Shown here in pieces: positions 24,422 to 33,129 of a stretch of 64,000 nucleotides of DNA. The stretch comes from Streptomyces tropicalis (GTDB lineage: Bacteria; Actinomycetota; Actinomycetes; Streptomycetales; Streptomycetaceae). The first letter of the stretch is position 1. Each line of letters starts with the position of its first letter. Both the position numbers and the translations under genes were made by a program. The notes under the pieces were generated by a model that was not told the DNA's origin, did no database searches, and saw only the letters and a program-made list of their open reading frames with translations. The DNA lies in NCBI RefSeq assembly GCF_029269835.1, contig NZ_JARJBB010000016.1, forward strand, positions 1 to 64,000, read 5' to 3'.

Positions 24422-24779
24422 GCCGCCGACTGTAGAGGCAGCCACTGACAACACCCGTCGCACCGGCAGCCGTTGGGCCGGCCGCAGCCGCCCGGCAGAT
24501 CTGCACGTCCGCCGGTCCTCCCGGCGTGAGCGCCGCTGCGGGTGACGTGCTGCTGTGCGAGAGCGAGCCGGTGACGGACGCGTTCCTGCGCGGTGTTCCG
24601 CCGGGTGGTCGTCCTGGGTGCTGTTCCCGCAGGTCAGGGGCCGGTGCGTCCCAGGAACGCGTCACTGCCTCGCGGACTCTGGTGGACGTCGGGCGGGAGC
24701 GGCCATCGTCGCAGCAGCAGAGGGCGGCGACAGAGGACCCGCCGTCCCCGGACCTACGGACAAGGGAATCCGAACCATC
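24422..24779. other. 358-base gap without a convincing gene
   Basis: The gap holds the leaderless-type promoter of the DUF4253 gene at 24429-24434 and the leader of the secreted protein gene. A short GC3-biased run after GTG 24526 (GDVLLCESEPVTDAFLRGV) soon loses its bias and has no recognisable family, so I do not call it a gene. No repeat or RNA gene is visible. Confidence 0.5.
24429..24434 (-). promoter_or_regulatory. Leaderless-type -10 element, DUF4253 gene
   Basis: TACAGT on the minus strand is 7 bases before the ATG at 24421. Confidence 0.4.
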
Positions 24780-25205
24780 ATGAACGCACGCACCCGCTTC
24801 GCGGTCTCCTGTGCCTCGCTCGCAGCGGTCGTGGGGATCGCCATGCCCTCGACCGTGGCGGCCGCATCGCCGGCCGCCTCCGCCACCGCCTCCGCCGTCA
24901 CGTGCTCGGGCTGGAAGACGATCCACGCCGACCACAACTCCGTCGGGGTGAAGTACATGGAGTGCGACCGCAAGGTCGGCGGACACCAGCAGACCAGCGC
25001 CGCCCTCTACATCTGGGACAACAAGACGGACGGCAAGTACGCCCGCGTGAACGTGGCCACGGGATACGCCCACTGGTCCGGCCTGGACCAGACCTGGTAC
25101 CGCTACTACTCCTGGACGAGCACCCGCCACCACAGCCCCAAGTACCAGACGGGGTGGCACGCCGGGAACGACGTCGAGGTGCTGCTCAAGGCGGTCCGCG
25201 GCTGA
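24780..25205 (+). CDS. Small secreted protein of unknown function
   Basis: The 141-residue protein has a clear Sec signal peptide (MNARTRF, hydrophobic core to AMPSTVAAA, cleavage near 29). The mature part of about 110 residues is rich in Trp, Tyr and His. It has two cysteines (VTCSGW and MECDRK), suited to one disulfide. Secondary-structure-like alternation suggests a beta fold. I do not recognise a named family; small exported actinobacterial proteins of this kind are common. AAGGGAAT lies about 10 bases before the ATG. It seems monocistronic, followed by an imperfect GC hairpin around 25211-25250. Confidence 0.72.
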   Translation: MNARTRFAVSCASLAAVVGIAMPSTVAAASPAASATASAVTCSGWKTIHADHNSVGVKYMECDRKVGGHQQTSAALYIWDNKTDGKYARVNVATGYAHWSGLDQTWYRYYSWTSTRHHSPKYQTGWHAGNDVEVLLKAVRG

Positions 25206-25276
25206 CCCCGCCGGTGGGCCCCGCCCCCACCCGGGGGCCGGGCCCCACCGCAGTGCCGGGCTCAGGGGCTGTCCCG

Positions 25277-25663
25277 TCAGACGAGTGTGGTGATGCAGAA
25301 CGGGTGGCCGGCCGGGTCCAGCAGGACCCGCCAGCGCTCGCCTCCTGGCTGGAAGTCGGGCCTGGTGGCGCCGAGGCCGAGCAGTCGCTTCTCGGCGAGG
25401 TCGAGATCGTCGACGCCGAGTTCGATGTGCGCCTGCTTCTCCTGCGCCGGGTCCGGCCAGGTGGGCGGGCGGTAGCCGGCCAGGCGGCTGAAGCCGAGGC
25501 CGGTCGCCCCCTCCTTGCCCAGCAGGACGAAGTCGTCGGTGGAGCAGAGGGCCGACATGCCGAGCAACTCCCCGTAGAAGCGGGCCATTTCGGCGGGGTC
25601 GGCGCAGTCGAAGGTGACGGCGGCGTAGCGGAACACGGGTGCGGACGAGCTCTCTGCGGTCAT
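25277..25663 (-). CDS. VOC (glyoxalase-like) family protein
   Basis: The 128-residue protein has a two-part beta-alpha-beta-beta-beta fold: VTFDCADPAEMARFYGELLG at the start, then AHIELGVDDLDLAEKRLLGLGA, ending WRVLLDPAGHPFCITTLV. This is the vicinal oxygen chelate family in its short, often binding-protein or resistance-type form. The substrate is unknown. It is divergent from the WYL regulator with 71 bases between start codons, which often means the regulator controls it. TAGCGT sits 7 bases before the ATG. A 12-base sequence matching the end of the second palindromic element touches its stop codon. Confidence 0.83.
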   Translation of the reverse strand: MTAESSSAPVFRYAAVTFDCADPAEMARFYGELLGMSALCSTDDFVLLGKEGATGLGFSRLAGYRPPTWPDPAQEKQAHIELGVDDLDLAEKRLLGLGATRPDFQPGGERWRVLLDPAGHPFCITTLV

Positions 25664-25670
25664 GGAGGGG

Positions 25671-25676
25671 ACGCTA
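25671..25676 (-). promoter_or_regulatory. Leaderless-type -10 element, VOC gene
   Basis: TAGCGT on the minus strand is 7 bases before the ATG at 25663. Confidence 0.4.
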
Positions 25677-25721
25677 TGCGGTGACCCGGACAGATACGGT
25701 CCTGGTTGTCGCGCCGTGTGG

Positions 25722-25727
25722 AAGACT
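25722..25727 (+). promoter_or_regulatory. Possible leaderless -10 element, WYL regulator
   Basis: AAGACT is 7 bases before the GTG at 25735 and there is no ribosome binding site. The first position deviates from TANNNT. Confidence 0.28.
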
Positions 25728-25734
25728 TCCGCGC

Positions 25735-26697
25735 GTGATCGGCTCGTCCGCCCGCCTGCTGCGGCTCCTCTCCCTGCTGTCGGCCCGGCCGTCCTGGACC
25801 TGCGCCGAGCTGGCCGAGCGGATGGAGGTCACGGACCGCACGGTCCGCCGGGACGTCGCCAGGCTCAGGGACCTCGGCTATGCCGTCGACTCCGACGCGG
25901 GCCCGTGGGGCGGTTACCGCCTGCGTGCCGGCGCGCGGGTGCCGCCGCTGATCCTCGACGACGAGGAGGCGCTGGCCGTCGCGACCGGGCTGCGCGAGGC
26001 GGCGCTGAGCGACGCGCTCGGCGGCGACCAGGCCGCACTGTCGGCCCTGCTGAAGCTGCGTCAAGTGCTGCCCCGGCGCGTCGCCGAGCGGCTGGGGGAG
26101 CTGGACGACGCGTTCGTGCGGCTCCCCGGGACCGACGGTCCGCAGATCAGGGCGGGCCTGCTGCTGGAGCTGGCCGCCGCCTGCCGGCAGGGGGAGCGGG
26201 CCCGGCTGTCCTACACCGACGGAGAGGGCCGGGCCACGGTCCGGGACGTCGACCCGTACCGTCTGGTCCACACGGGACGGCGCTGGTACTTCGTCGCGCG
26301 GGACGTGTCCCGGGACCAGTGGCGCACCTTCCGGGCGGACCGGGTCGACCGGCTCCGGCCGACCGGTCGGCCCGTGGATCTCACCGACCCGCCGGACCCG
26401 GCGCGGCTGGTCTCCCGCAACATCGCGAACGGCCCCTACCCGCTGTCGGCGACGATCCGCCTGCCCCTCCCGATGAGTCAGGCGCTACGGCTCGTCCCGG
26501 CCACGGTCGGCAGCCACCGCCCGGACGGCCCCGACGCCACCCTCGTGGACATCGGCGGCCCCGACGCGGACGGGCTGGCCCGCTACCTCCTCGGCCTGGC
26601 GGCACCTCTGCGCGTCCTCGCGCCGGAGGCGGTCAGGCAGGCCCTGGTGCGTCGCACCAGGGCCCTCCTCGACGGCAACGGCCCATCCGCGGAGTGA
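25735..26697 (+). CDS. HTH and WYL domain transcriptional regulator
   Basis: The 320-residue protein has an N-terminal DeoR-like winged helix (about 3-60; AELAERMEVTDRTVRRDVAR, then DLGYAVDSDAGPWGGYRL). A WYL domain covers about 140-215 (RARLSYTDGEGRATVRDVDP, then YRLVHTGRRWYFVARDVSR and WRTFRADRV). A WCX C-terminal extension completes it. WYL domains bind ligands such as nucleic acid or nucleotides and switch the regulator. It is divergent from the VOC gene and the intergenic region is short, so local control is likely. GTG 25735 is the start that keeps the usual family N-terminus. Confidence 0.87.
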   Translation: MIGSSARLLRLLSLLSARPSWTCAELAERMEVTDRTVRRDVARLRDLGYAVDSDAGPWGGYRLRAGARVPPLILDDEEALAVATGLREAALSDALGGDQAALSALLKLRQVLPRRVAERLGELDDAFVRLPGTDGPQIRAGLLLELAAACRQGERARLSYTDGEGRATVRDVDPYRLVHTGRRWYFVARDVSRDQWRTFRADRVDRLRPTGRPVDLTDPPDPARLVSRNIANGPYPLSATIRLPLPMSQALRLVPATVGSHRPDGPDATLVDIGGPDADGLARYLLGLAAPLRVLAPEAVRQALVRRTRALLDGNGPSAE

Positions 26698-26706
26698 GAG
26701 AGGCGC

Positions 26707-28470
26707 TCAGAGCCGCTCGGGCGTCCTGATGCCCAGCAGGGCCATGCCCTGGTGCAGGGTGCGGGCCGTGACGTCGCACAGGAACAGGCGGTTCTCGACC
26801 TGCTCCGGCGTCTCGGCCTTCAGGACCGGGCACTGGTCGTAGAAGGTCGTGTAGAGCGACGCCAGCTGGTACAGGTACGCGGCCAGCTTGTGCGGGGCGT
26901 ACTCGGCGGCGGCCTCCGCGACCGTCTCCGCGAAGGCGTCGGCGTGCAGGCCCAGGGCGCGCTCCGCGGCGGCCAGTCCCAGCTCCGGGCGGGCCGCCGG
27001 ACGGACCTCGCCGGCCTTGCGGAGGATCGACTGGATCCGGGCGTACGCGTACTGGAGGTAGACGGAGGTGTCGCCGTTGAGCGAGACCATCTGGTCCAGG
27101 TCGAACTTGTAGTCCCGGTTCGCCGACGTCGACAGGTCCGCGTACTTCACCGCGCCGATGCCCACCTGGGCGCCGCGCTCGGCGATCTCCTCCTCGGACA
27201 GGTCGCGGGCCTTCTCCCGGACGACCGCCGAGGCCCGCTCGACCGCCTCGTCGAGGAGGTCCACCAGCTTGACCGTCTCGCCCTCACGGGTCTTGAAAGG
27301 CTTGCCGTCCTTGCCGAGGACCGTGCCGAAGGCGAGGTGGTGCGCGGTGGCGTCGTCCCCGAGCCAGCCGGCCCGGCGGGCGGTCTCGAAGACCATCCGG
27401 AAGTGCAGCGCCTGGCGGGCGTCCACCACGTAGAGCAGGGTGTCGGCCTTCAGGTTGAAGACGCGGTCGCGGATCGCGGACAGGTCCGTCGCCGCGTAGC
27501 CGTAGCCGCCGTCGGACTTCTGCACGATCAGCGGGACCGGGTTGCCGTCGGTGCCCTTGATGTCGTCGAAGAAGACGCACAGCGCGCCCTCGGAGCGGAC
27601 CGCGACACCGGACTCCTCCAGGAGGCGGCAGGTCTCGGCCAGCATGTCGTTGTAACCCGACTCGCCGACGATGTCCGCGTCCTGGATCTCCATGTCCAGC
27701 TTCTCGAAGACGGAGAAGAAGTAGATCTTCGACTCGTCGACGAACTTCTGCCAGATGGCGAGCGTGCGCGGGTCGCCGGCCTGGAGGTCGACCACCCGGC
27801 GCCGGGCGCGTGTCTTGAACTCCTCGTCGGCGTCGAAGAGGCGGCGCGCCGTCTTGTAGAGGCGGTCCAGATTCGACATCGCCTCCTCGCCGGACACCTC
27901 GGACGACTTGTGGTCCAGCTCGTGCGGGTGCTCGTCGAGGAACTGGATGAGCATGCCGAACTGGGTGCCCCAGTCGCCGATGTGGTGCCGGCGGACCACC
28001 CGCTCGCCGGTGAACTCCAGGAGCTGCGCCACCGACGCGCCGATCACCGCGGACCGCAGGTGGCCGACGTGCATCTCCTTCGCCACGTTGGGCTGGGCGT
28101 AGTCGATGACCGTCGTGCCCGGCTGCTCGGCGTACGGCACGCCGAGGCGGCCCTCGGGGTCGGCGGCGCGCGCGGCCAGGTTCTCCGTGATCGCCCGGTC
28201 GGTGACCGTGATGTTGAGGAAGCCGGGTCCGGAGACCTCGACGTCCCCGATCACGTCACCGGTGACGACCTGGGAGACGATCTGCGCGGCCAGCTCCCGC
28301 GGGTTCGCCTTCGCCTTCTTGGCGAGGGCCAGGATCCCGTTGGCCTGGAAGTCCGCCCGGTCGCTTCGTCGCAGCAGCGGGTCCGCGCCGGCGCCCTCCG
28401 GCAGGCCGGCGGACAGGGCGGACGCGAGACGCTGGTGGACGGCGGCGGTGAGGGACGTGACCGGGGCCAT
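26707..28470 (-). CDS. argS: Arginyl-tRNA synthetase
   Basis: The 587-residue class I synthetase charges tRNA-Arg. The N-terminal Add1 domain includes FQANGILALAKKAKANPREL. The HIGH-type motif is PNVAKEMHVGHLRSAVIG at about 128-145, and IGDWGTQFGMLI follows. The all-alpha anticodon domain ends in LLGIRTPERL, a normal C-terminus in which the last residues contact tRNA. GAGGAGAA precedes the ATG at 28470. It is divergent from lysS with 234 bases between them; GATACT on its strand at 28522-28517 could be the -10 element. Confidence 0.97.
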   Translation of the reverse strand: MAPVTSLTAAVHQRLASALSAGLPEGAGADPLLRRSDRADFQANGILALAKKAKANPRELAAQIVSQVVTGDVIGDVEVSGPGFLNITVTDRAITENLAARAADPEGRLGVPYAEQPGTTVIDYAQPNVAKEMHVGHLRSAVIGASVAQLLEFTGERVVRRHHIGDWGTQFGMLIQFLDEHPHELDHKSSEVSGEEAMSNLDRLYKTARRLFDADEEFKTRARRRVVDLQAGDPRTLAIWQKFVDESKIYFFSVFEKLDMEIQDADIVGESGYNDMLAETCRLLEESGVAVRSEGALCVFFDDIKGTDGNPVPLIVQKSDGGYGYAATDLSAIRDRVFNLKADTLLYVVDARQALHFRMVFETARRAGWLGDDATAHHLAFGTVLGKDGKPFKTREGETVKLVDLLDEAVERASAVVREKARDLSEEEIAERGAQVGIGAVKYADLSTSANRDYKFDLDQMVSLNGDTSVYLQYAYARIQSILRKAGEVRPAARPELGLAAAERALGLHADAFAETVAEAAAEYAPHKLAAYLYQLASLYTTFYDQCPVLKAETPEQVENRLFLCDVTARTLHQGMALLGIRTPERL

Positions 28471-28704
28471 AGAAGTGGGTGCCGTTCTCCTCGTACGAAC
28501 AGATGGGCCCGGCCAGTATCCCATGCGGGGTAAAGCGAATTTTCCGGTCGCCCGGTGAACGCCGGGCCGCGCCGCGCCGTCCCCCTCTGTGTGACCGCAG
28601 GGCCGTGAGAAGGCGTTTTCACGGAAGCGGCCCCGCCTGGGACAATGGAGCGGCCAGCCGGGCGACGTACCGGCTGCTCCATCGAGAACTCGGAGAAAGA
28701 GGAC

Positions 28705-30447
28705 GTGCCGATCGTGGCTCAGAGCACCGATACCACCGACTGGGTCTCCCGTTTCGCGGACGAGGTCATCGAGGAGTCGGAGCGTCGGGCCCCGGGCAAA
28801 CCGGTCGTCGTCGCGTCCGGGCTGTCTCCCTCCGGACCCATCCACCTGGGCAACCTCCGCGAGGTGATGACCCCGCACCTCGTCGCCGACGAGATCCGCC
28901 GGCGCAGCCACCACGTGCGCCACCTGATCTCCTGGGACGACTACGACCGGTACCGCAAGGTCCCGGCCGGGATCGCCGGGGTCGACGCGTCGTGGGCCGA
29001 GCACATCGGCAAGCCGCTGACGTCCGTCCCGGCGCCGGAGGGCTCGTCGTACCCGAACTGGGCCGAGCACTTCAAGGCCGCGATGACCGCCTCGCTCGCC
29101 GAGCTGGGCGTGGAGTTCGACGGCATCAGCCAGACCGAGCAGTACACCTCCGGCGCGTACCGGGAGCAGATCCTGCACGCGATGCGGCACCGCGGCGACA
29201 TCGACGCGATCCTCGCCCAGTACCGCACCAAGGCCAAGCCCGCCAAGAAGCAGCAGCAGAAGGCCGTCGACGAGGCCGAGCTGGAGGCCGAGGAGGGGTC
29301 GGGCGCGGCGTCCGAGGACGACGGCAGCTCCGGCGCCGGCGGGTACTTCCCGTACAAGCCTTACTGCGGCAACTGCGGCAAGGACCTCACCGCCGTCACC
29401 TCCTACGACGACGACTCCACCGAGCTGACGTACTCGTGCACCGCGTGCGCCTTCTCGGAGACGGTCCGGCTCAGCGAGTTCAACCGCGGCAAGCTGGTCT
29501 GGAAGGTCGACTGGCCGATGCGGTGGGCGCGCGAGGGCGTGATCTTCGAGCCGAGCGGCGTCGACCACTCGTCGCCGGGCTCGTCCTTCCAGGTCGGCGG
29601 GCAGATCGTCGGCATCTTCGGCGGCTCCCAGCCGATCGGCCCGATGTACGCCTTCGTGGGCATCTCCGGCATGGCGAAGATGTCGTCCTCGCGCGGTGGC
29701 GTGCCCACCCCGGCGGACGCGCTGAAGATCATGGAGCCGCAGCTCCTGCGCTGGCTGTACGCCCGCCGTCGCCCGAACCAGTCCTTCAAGATCGCCTTCG
29801 ACCAGGAGATCCAGCGCCTCTACGACGAGTGGGACAAGCTCGCGGCCAAGGTCGCCGACGGCTCCGCGCTGCCGGCGGACACCGCCGCGTACACCCGCGC
29901 GGTCGGCACGGCCGCCGGTGAGCTGCCGCGGACGCCGCACCCGCTGCCGTACCGCACGCTCGCGTCCGTCGCCGACATCACCGCCGGCCACCAGGACCAG
30001 GCGCTGCGCATCCTGTCCGAGCTCGACCCGGCCGACCCGCTCGCCTCGCTCGACGAGGCGCGCCCCCGGTACGACCGGGCCGAGGCGTGGATCAACACGC
30101 AGGTCCCCGCGGACCAGCGCACCATCGTCCGCGCCGAGCCCGACGCCGAGCTGCTGAAGTCCCTGGACGACCAGGGCCGGCAGTCGCTGCGCCTGCTGCT
30201 CGACGGGCTGGCCGAGCACTGGTCCCTCGACGGGCTGACGCACCTGGTGTACGGCGTGCCCAAGGTCCAGGCCGGCTTCTCCGCCGACGCGACGCCGAAG
30301 GAGCTGCCGCCGGAGATCAAGGCCGCGCAGCGGGCGTTCTTCGCGCTGCTGTACCACCTGCTCGTCGGCCGGGACACCGGTCCCCGGCTGCCCACGCTGC
30401 TCCTCGCGGTCGGGCAGGACCGGGTGCGGGCCCTGCTCGGCGACTGA
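28705..30447 (+). CDS. lysS: Lysyl-tRNA synthetase, class I
   Basis: This 580-residue enzyme is the class I, archaeal-type LysRS, not the usual class II form. Signatures are GLSPSGPIHLGNLREV (HIGH, about 39-54) and KMSSSRGG (KMSKS, about 323-330). CGNCGKDLTA plus SCTAC forms a zinc-knuckle-like insertion near 213-250. A C-terminal alpha-helical anticodon domain follows. Many Streptomyces carry this form, alone or beside class II copies. I chose GTG 28705 (after AAAGAGG) over GTG 28714. The preceding gap has a plausible promoter with ACAATG about 60 bases upstream. It ends at a strong hairpin. Confidence 0.95.
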   Translation: MPIVAQSTDTTDWVSRFADEVIEESERRAPGKPVVVASGLSPSGPIHLGNLREVMTPHLVADEIRRRSHHVRHLISWDDYDRYRKVPAGIAGVDASWAEHIGKPLTSVPAPEGSSYPNWAEHFKAAMTASLAELGVEFDGISQTEQYTSGAYREQILHAMRHRGDIDAILAQYRTKAKPAKKQQQKAVDEAELEAEEGSGAASEDDGSSGAGGYFPYKPYCGNCGKDLTAVTSYDDDSTELTYSCTACAFSETVRLSEFNRGKLVWKVDWPMRWAREGVIFEPSGVDHSSPGSSFQVGGQIVGIFGGSQPIGPMYAFVGISGMAKMSSSRGGVPTPADALKIMEPQLLRWLYARRRPNQSFKIAFDQEIQRLYDEWDKLAAKVADGSALPADTAAYTRAVGTAAGELPRTPHPLPYRTLASVADITAGHQDQALRILSELDPADPLASLDEARPRYDRAEAWINTQVPADQRTIVRAEPDAELLKSLDDQGRQSLRLLLDGLAEHWSLDGLTHLVYGVPKVQAGFSADATPKELPPEIKAAQRAFFALLYHLLVGRDTGPRLPTLLLAVGQDRVRALLGD

Positions 30448-30459
30448 CCCGCTCCACGA

Positions 30460-30495
30460 CGAAGGGGCCGCCCGGTGCACCGGGCGGCCCCTTCG
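30460..30495. terminator. Bidirectional terminator between lysS and DUF2637 gene
   Basis: A perfect 36-base palindrome (two 18-base arms, centre GTGCAC) lies between convergent genes, starting with CGAAGGGG and ending with CCCCTTCG. Confidence 0.85.
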
Positions 30496-30532
30496 CCGTT
30501 CCTCCGGGCGGCGGTCCTGCGCGCCGCCCGCC

Positions 30533-31960
30533 CTACGCGATGTGGTTCTCCTGGAGTTCCGCGTCGAAGCGGAGGGCGAACCGGTCGACCAGGCGCTTGG
30601 CCTCGGCGCCGGACAGCGGGATGCCGAACGAGGCCTCCACCCCGTCGGCGAACTGATGCGCGGTGGGCAGGCTGCCGTTGATCGACTGCCGGAACACCTG
30701 GTAGTACGCCTCCTCGTCCGGCTCGACGGGCGAGGTGCCGCCGCCGTCGCCGAGGGGGCGGGTGCGGTTCGGGCCGGCCGGGATCGGGAAGCTGCCCGTC
30801 TCCTCCGGCCCCGGCTCGCCCTGCCCGTCGGACTCCGCCGCCCGGTCGGGGCGCGCACCCCCGCGCGGGTCCCCGCCGGCGTTCTGGTCGGCGGGCCGCC
30901 GCGGGCCGGGCACCTGCGGCCCCTGCTGCTCCTGCGCCTCCCGGTACTCCTCGGCCTGCTGCTGCTCCGCGTACCACTGGGCGTACCGCTCCGGGTCGTA
31001 CGACGGGTCGTAGTCGCCGTGGTAGTCGACCGCCTGCGGGGCCTGGAACCAGGGGCTCTGCTCGTCGGGCGGCAGCTCCTCCTCGTCGGCCGGGGGCACG
31101 GGCCCCGCGTCCTGCGGGTGGACGGCGCCCCCGGGACGCCCGGGGCCCTGCGGTCCGCCGGTCCGCTCGGCGGGCAGCTCCGGGCGCGACGGCGCCCCCG
31201 CGGCCACCGCCTGCCGGGCGCCGGTGGCCGTCTCGTCCTGCGGCCGCGGTGCGGGCGGGAGCAGCGCGGGCTCGATGCCCGCCGCCGCCAGGCCCTCCGG
31301 GGCCGTCTGGGCCAGCGGGACGCCGTACCGGGCCAGCCGCAGCGGCATCAGCGACTCCACCGGGGCCTTGCGGCGCCAGGCCCGCCCGAAGCGGGACCGC
31401 AGGCGCGCCTGGTAGACGAGACGTTCCTGCTCCAGCTTGATCACCTGGTCGTAGGAGCGCAGCTCCCACAGCTTCATCCGGCGCCACAGCAGGAAGGTCG
31501 GCACCGGCGAGAGGAGCCAGCGGGTGAGGCGGACGCCCTCCATGTGCTTGTCCGCCGTGATGTCGGCAATCCGGCCGATCGCGTGCCGGGCCGCCTCCAC
31601 CGCGACCACGAACAGGACCGGGATCACCGCGTGCATGCCGACGCCGAGCGGGTCGGGCCAGGCGGCGGCGCCGTTGAACGCGATCGTCGCCGCCGTGAGC
31701 AGCCACGCCGTCTGACGCAGCAGCGGGAAGGGGATGCGGATCCAGGTCAGCAGCAGGTCCAGGGAGAGCAGGACGCAGATGCCCGCGTCGATGCCCACCG
31801 GGAAGACGTAACTGAAGTTCCCGAAGCCCTTCTTGAAGGCGAGTGCGCGGACGGCCGCGTACGAACCGGCGAAGCCGATACCGGCGATGATCAGCGCGCC
31901 GGACACGACCACACCTATGAGAATGCGGTGCATCCGGGTCAGCTGCAGCGGCTTGGCCAC
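30533..31960 (-). CDS. DUF2637 membrane protein (SpdB-like)
   Basis: The 475-residue protein has about four membrane helices in its first 140 residues (ILIGVVVSGALIIAGIGFAG, SYVFPVGIDAGICVLLSLDL, WLLTAATIAFNGAAAW, VIPVLFVVAVEAARHAIGRI), the DUF2637 domain. A basic amphipathic region follows (SPVPTFLLWRRMKLWELRSY), then a long Pro/Gln/Glu-rich cytoplasmic tail ending in a helical domain (SFGIPLSGAEAKRLVDRFAL). DUF2637 is best known from plasmid spread proteins SpdB and from replicon partition loci; here no conjugation genes are near, so it may be a domesticated chromosomal version. GTG 31960 has GGGAGGGAG in front. A TGTTGCGCGCAACA palindrome stands 24 bases upstream. Confidence 0.8.
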   Translation of the reverse strand: MAKPLQLTRMHRILIGVVVSGALIIAGIGFAGSYAAVRALAFKKGFGNFSYVFPVGIDAGICVLLSLDLLLTWIRIPFPLLRQTAWLLTAATIAFNGAAAWPDPLGVGMHAVIPVLFVVAVEAARHAIGRIADITADKHMEGVRLTRWLLSPVPTFLLWRRMKLWELRSYDQVIKLEQERLVYQARLRSRFGRAWRRKAPVESLMPLRLARYGVPLAQTAPEGLAAAGIEPALLPPAPRPQDETATGARQAVAAGAPSRPELPAERTGGPQGPGRPGGAVHPQDAGPVPPADEEELPPDEQSPWFQAPQAVDYHGDYDPSYDPERYAQWYAEQQQAEEYREAQEQQGPQVPGPRRPADQNAGGDPRGGARPDRAAESDGQGEPGPEETGSFPIPAGPNRTRPLGDGGGTSPVEPDEEAYYQVFRQSINGSLPTAHQFADGVEASFGIPLSGAEAKRLVDRFALRFDAELQENHIA

Positions 31961-31984
31961 CCGTACTCCCTCCCCAGTGCGTGT

Positions 31985-31998
31985 TGTTGCGCGCAACA
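31985..31998. promoter_or_regulatory. 14-bp palindrome TGTTGCGCGCAACA, candidate operator
   Basis: A perfect palindrome is placed 24 bases upstream of the DUF2637 start, inside the likely promoter or leader. A local repressor is not seen in the window, so the regulator would act in trans. Confidence 0.45.
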
Positions 31999-32065
31999 GA
32001 GTGGCACATCCGTGCGGAGCACGTGTGGCCGGATCCGTCCGACCGGGGCCGTCGGCCCCGTGACC

Positions 32066-32953
32066 TCAGTTCTTCGAGGCCGACGGGGAGGCCGACTTGG
32101 CGGCCCCGGCGCTCGCCGACGGCGACGCCTTGCCGGACCCGGCACCCTTCGAGGCGGACGGGGAGGCCGGCTTCGACGCGGACGTCCCGCCGGAGGAGGA
32201 CCCGCCGCCGTTCGCCGAAGCGACCGCGGCCACCGCCTCCTTGGCGGCCGTCTGCGCAGCCTTGGCCAGACCGCCGGCGTCCGGGGCCTGGTCGCCGGCC
32301 AGTCCGGCGCCGTTGTAGTCGACGGTCACGACGACGTTCTGCACCCGCGTCACGACCGTCTCCTGCTTGAAGGACCCCTCCTTCTTCTTCAGGTCGTAGC
32401 GCACCGACGTCGCCTCGTCGCCCGTGCCCGCCAGTGGCGCGGACTTGGTGTTCCTCGCACCCTCCACCGAGCGGGCGTCCTGCACCTGCCGCTGGTAGTA
32501 GCCCTGGGCCTGCTTGTCGCCCGAGCCGCGGGAGGCGTCGGAGTCGAAGCGCAGGAGGGAGACGTTCAGCCAGCGGAACTGGGAGCCCTTCACGCCGTTG
32601 TTGTCGAGGCTGCTCCAGGAGCAGCCGGCCCGCCTGGACACGTCGCTCGACGTGCCCTCCTTGGCCGACTTCGTGCCCTTGGGCACCATTTCCTCGAGAG
32701 TCCTGCCGGACAGGACGCGGCACGCCTCGGGAAGCTTCCGGTAGGCCGCGGGCTGCACGGTGGGCGAGGCGCTCGCGCTCGTGGCGCTCTTCGAGTCGCC
32801 GGCCGGGGTCTCCTTCGCGTCGGCGGAGGAGCCGGAGCCGGAGGAGCATGCCGCGGCCAGGAACATCACGGGGACGGCGGCCGCGACGACAAGGGCACGG
32901 TTCGGACGCTTCACTCGTGGGTCACGCTGGTCTCGCTGATCTGCTCGCTGCAT
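32066..32953 (-). CDS. DUF3558-type lipoprotein
   Basis: The 295-residue protein has a basic leader, a hydrophobic core and lipobox (RALVVAAAVPVMFLAAACSS), so it should be lipidated and exported. After a Ser/Thr/Ala linker, the domain at about 65-225 has the DUF3558 pattern: LPEACRVLSGRTLEEMVP, one further cysteine in RAGCSWSSLDNNG, and VQNVVVTVDYNG. The C-terminal 50 residues are Ser/Ala/Pro/Lys repeats. The function is unknown; paralogues are common in actinomycetes. GAAGGAACC precedes the ATG at 32953; an ATG five codons upstream is possible. A second DUF3558 gene follows upstream, so the pair arose by duplication. Confidence 0.8.
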   Translation of the reverse strand: MQRADQRDQRDPRVKRPNRALVVAAAVPVMFLAAACSSGSGSSADAKETPAGDSKSATSASASPTVQPAAYRKLPEACRVLSGRTLEEMVPKGTKSAKEGTSSDVSRRAGCSWSSLDNNGVKGSQFRWLNVSLLRFDSDASRGSGDKQAQGYYQRQVQDARSVEGARNTKSAPLAGTGDEATSVRYDLKKKEGSFKQETVVTRVQNVVVTVDYNGAGLAGDQAPDAGGLAKAAQTAAKEAVAAVASANGGGSSSGGTSASKPASPSASKGAGSGKASPSASAGAAKSASPSASKN

Positions 32954-33072
32954 GGTTCCTTCACTCATGACGCTTGGATTCCTGCGGTCTTCCTGCGCTG
33001 TTCCTGTGGACGTTCTGCGGGGTTCCTGCGGTCGGATCGGGTCCGGGGGGCCACGGTACGCGGTGGAAGGAC

Positions 33073-33101
33073 CGCGCGGACCCGCTTCACGGGTCCGCGC
33101 G
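33073..33101 (-). terminator. Terminator of the second DUF3558 gene
   Basis: CGCGCGGACCCG pairs with CGGGTCCGCGCG (12 bp) around CTTCA, 29 bases after the minus-strand stop codon at 33130. Confidence 0.7.
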
Positions 33102-33129
33102 AGGGGCGTCGAGCGCCGGGTGGGACGGC

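Noticed and set aside
24526..24783. 85-codon plus-strand frame before the small secreted protein
   Set aside because: Third-position bias fades after about 20 codons, no family is recognisable and it ends overlapping the real start at 24780.
28471..30858. Upstream extension of the argS frame to 1383 codons
   Set aside because: The frame stays open by base composition only. It would run antisense through lysS, and argS has a good ATG with ribosome binding site at 28470.
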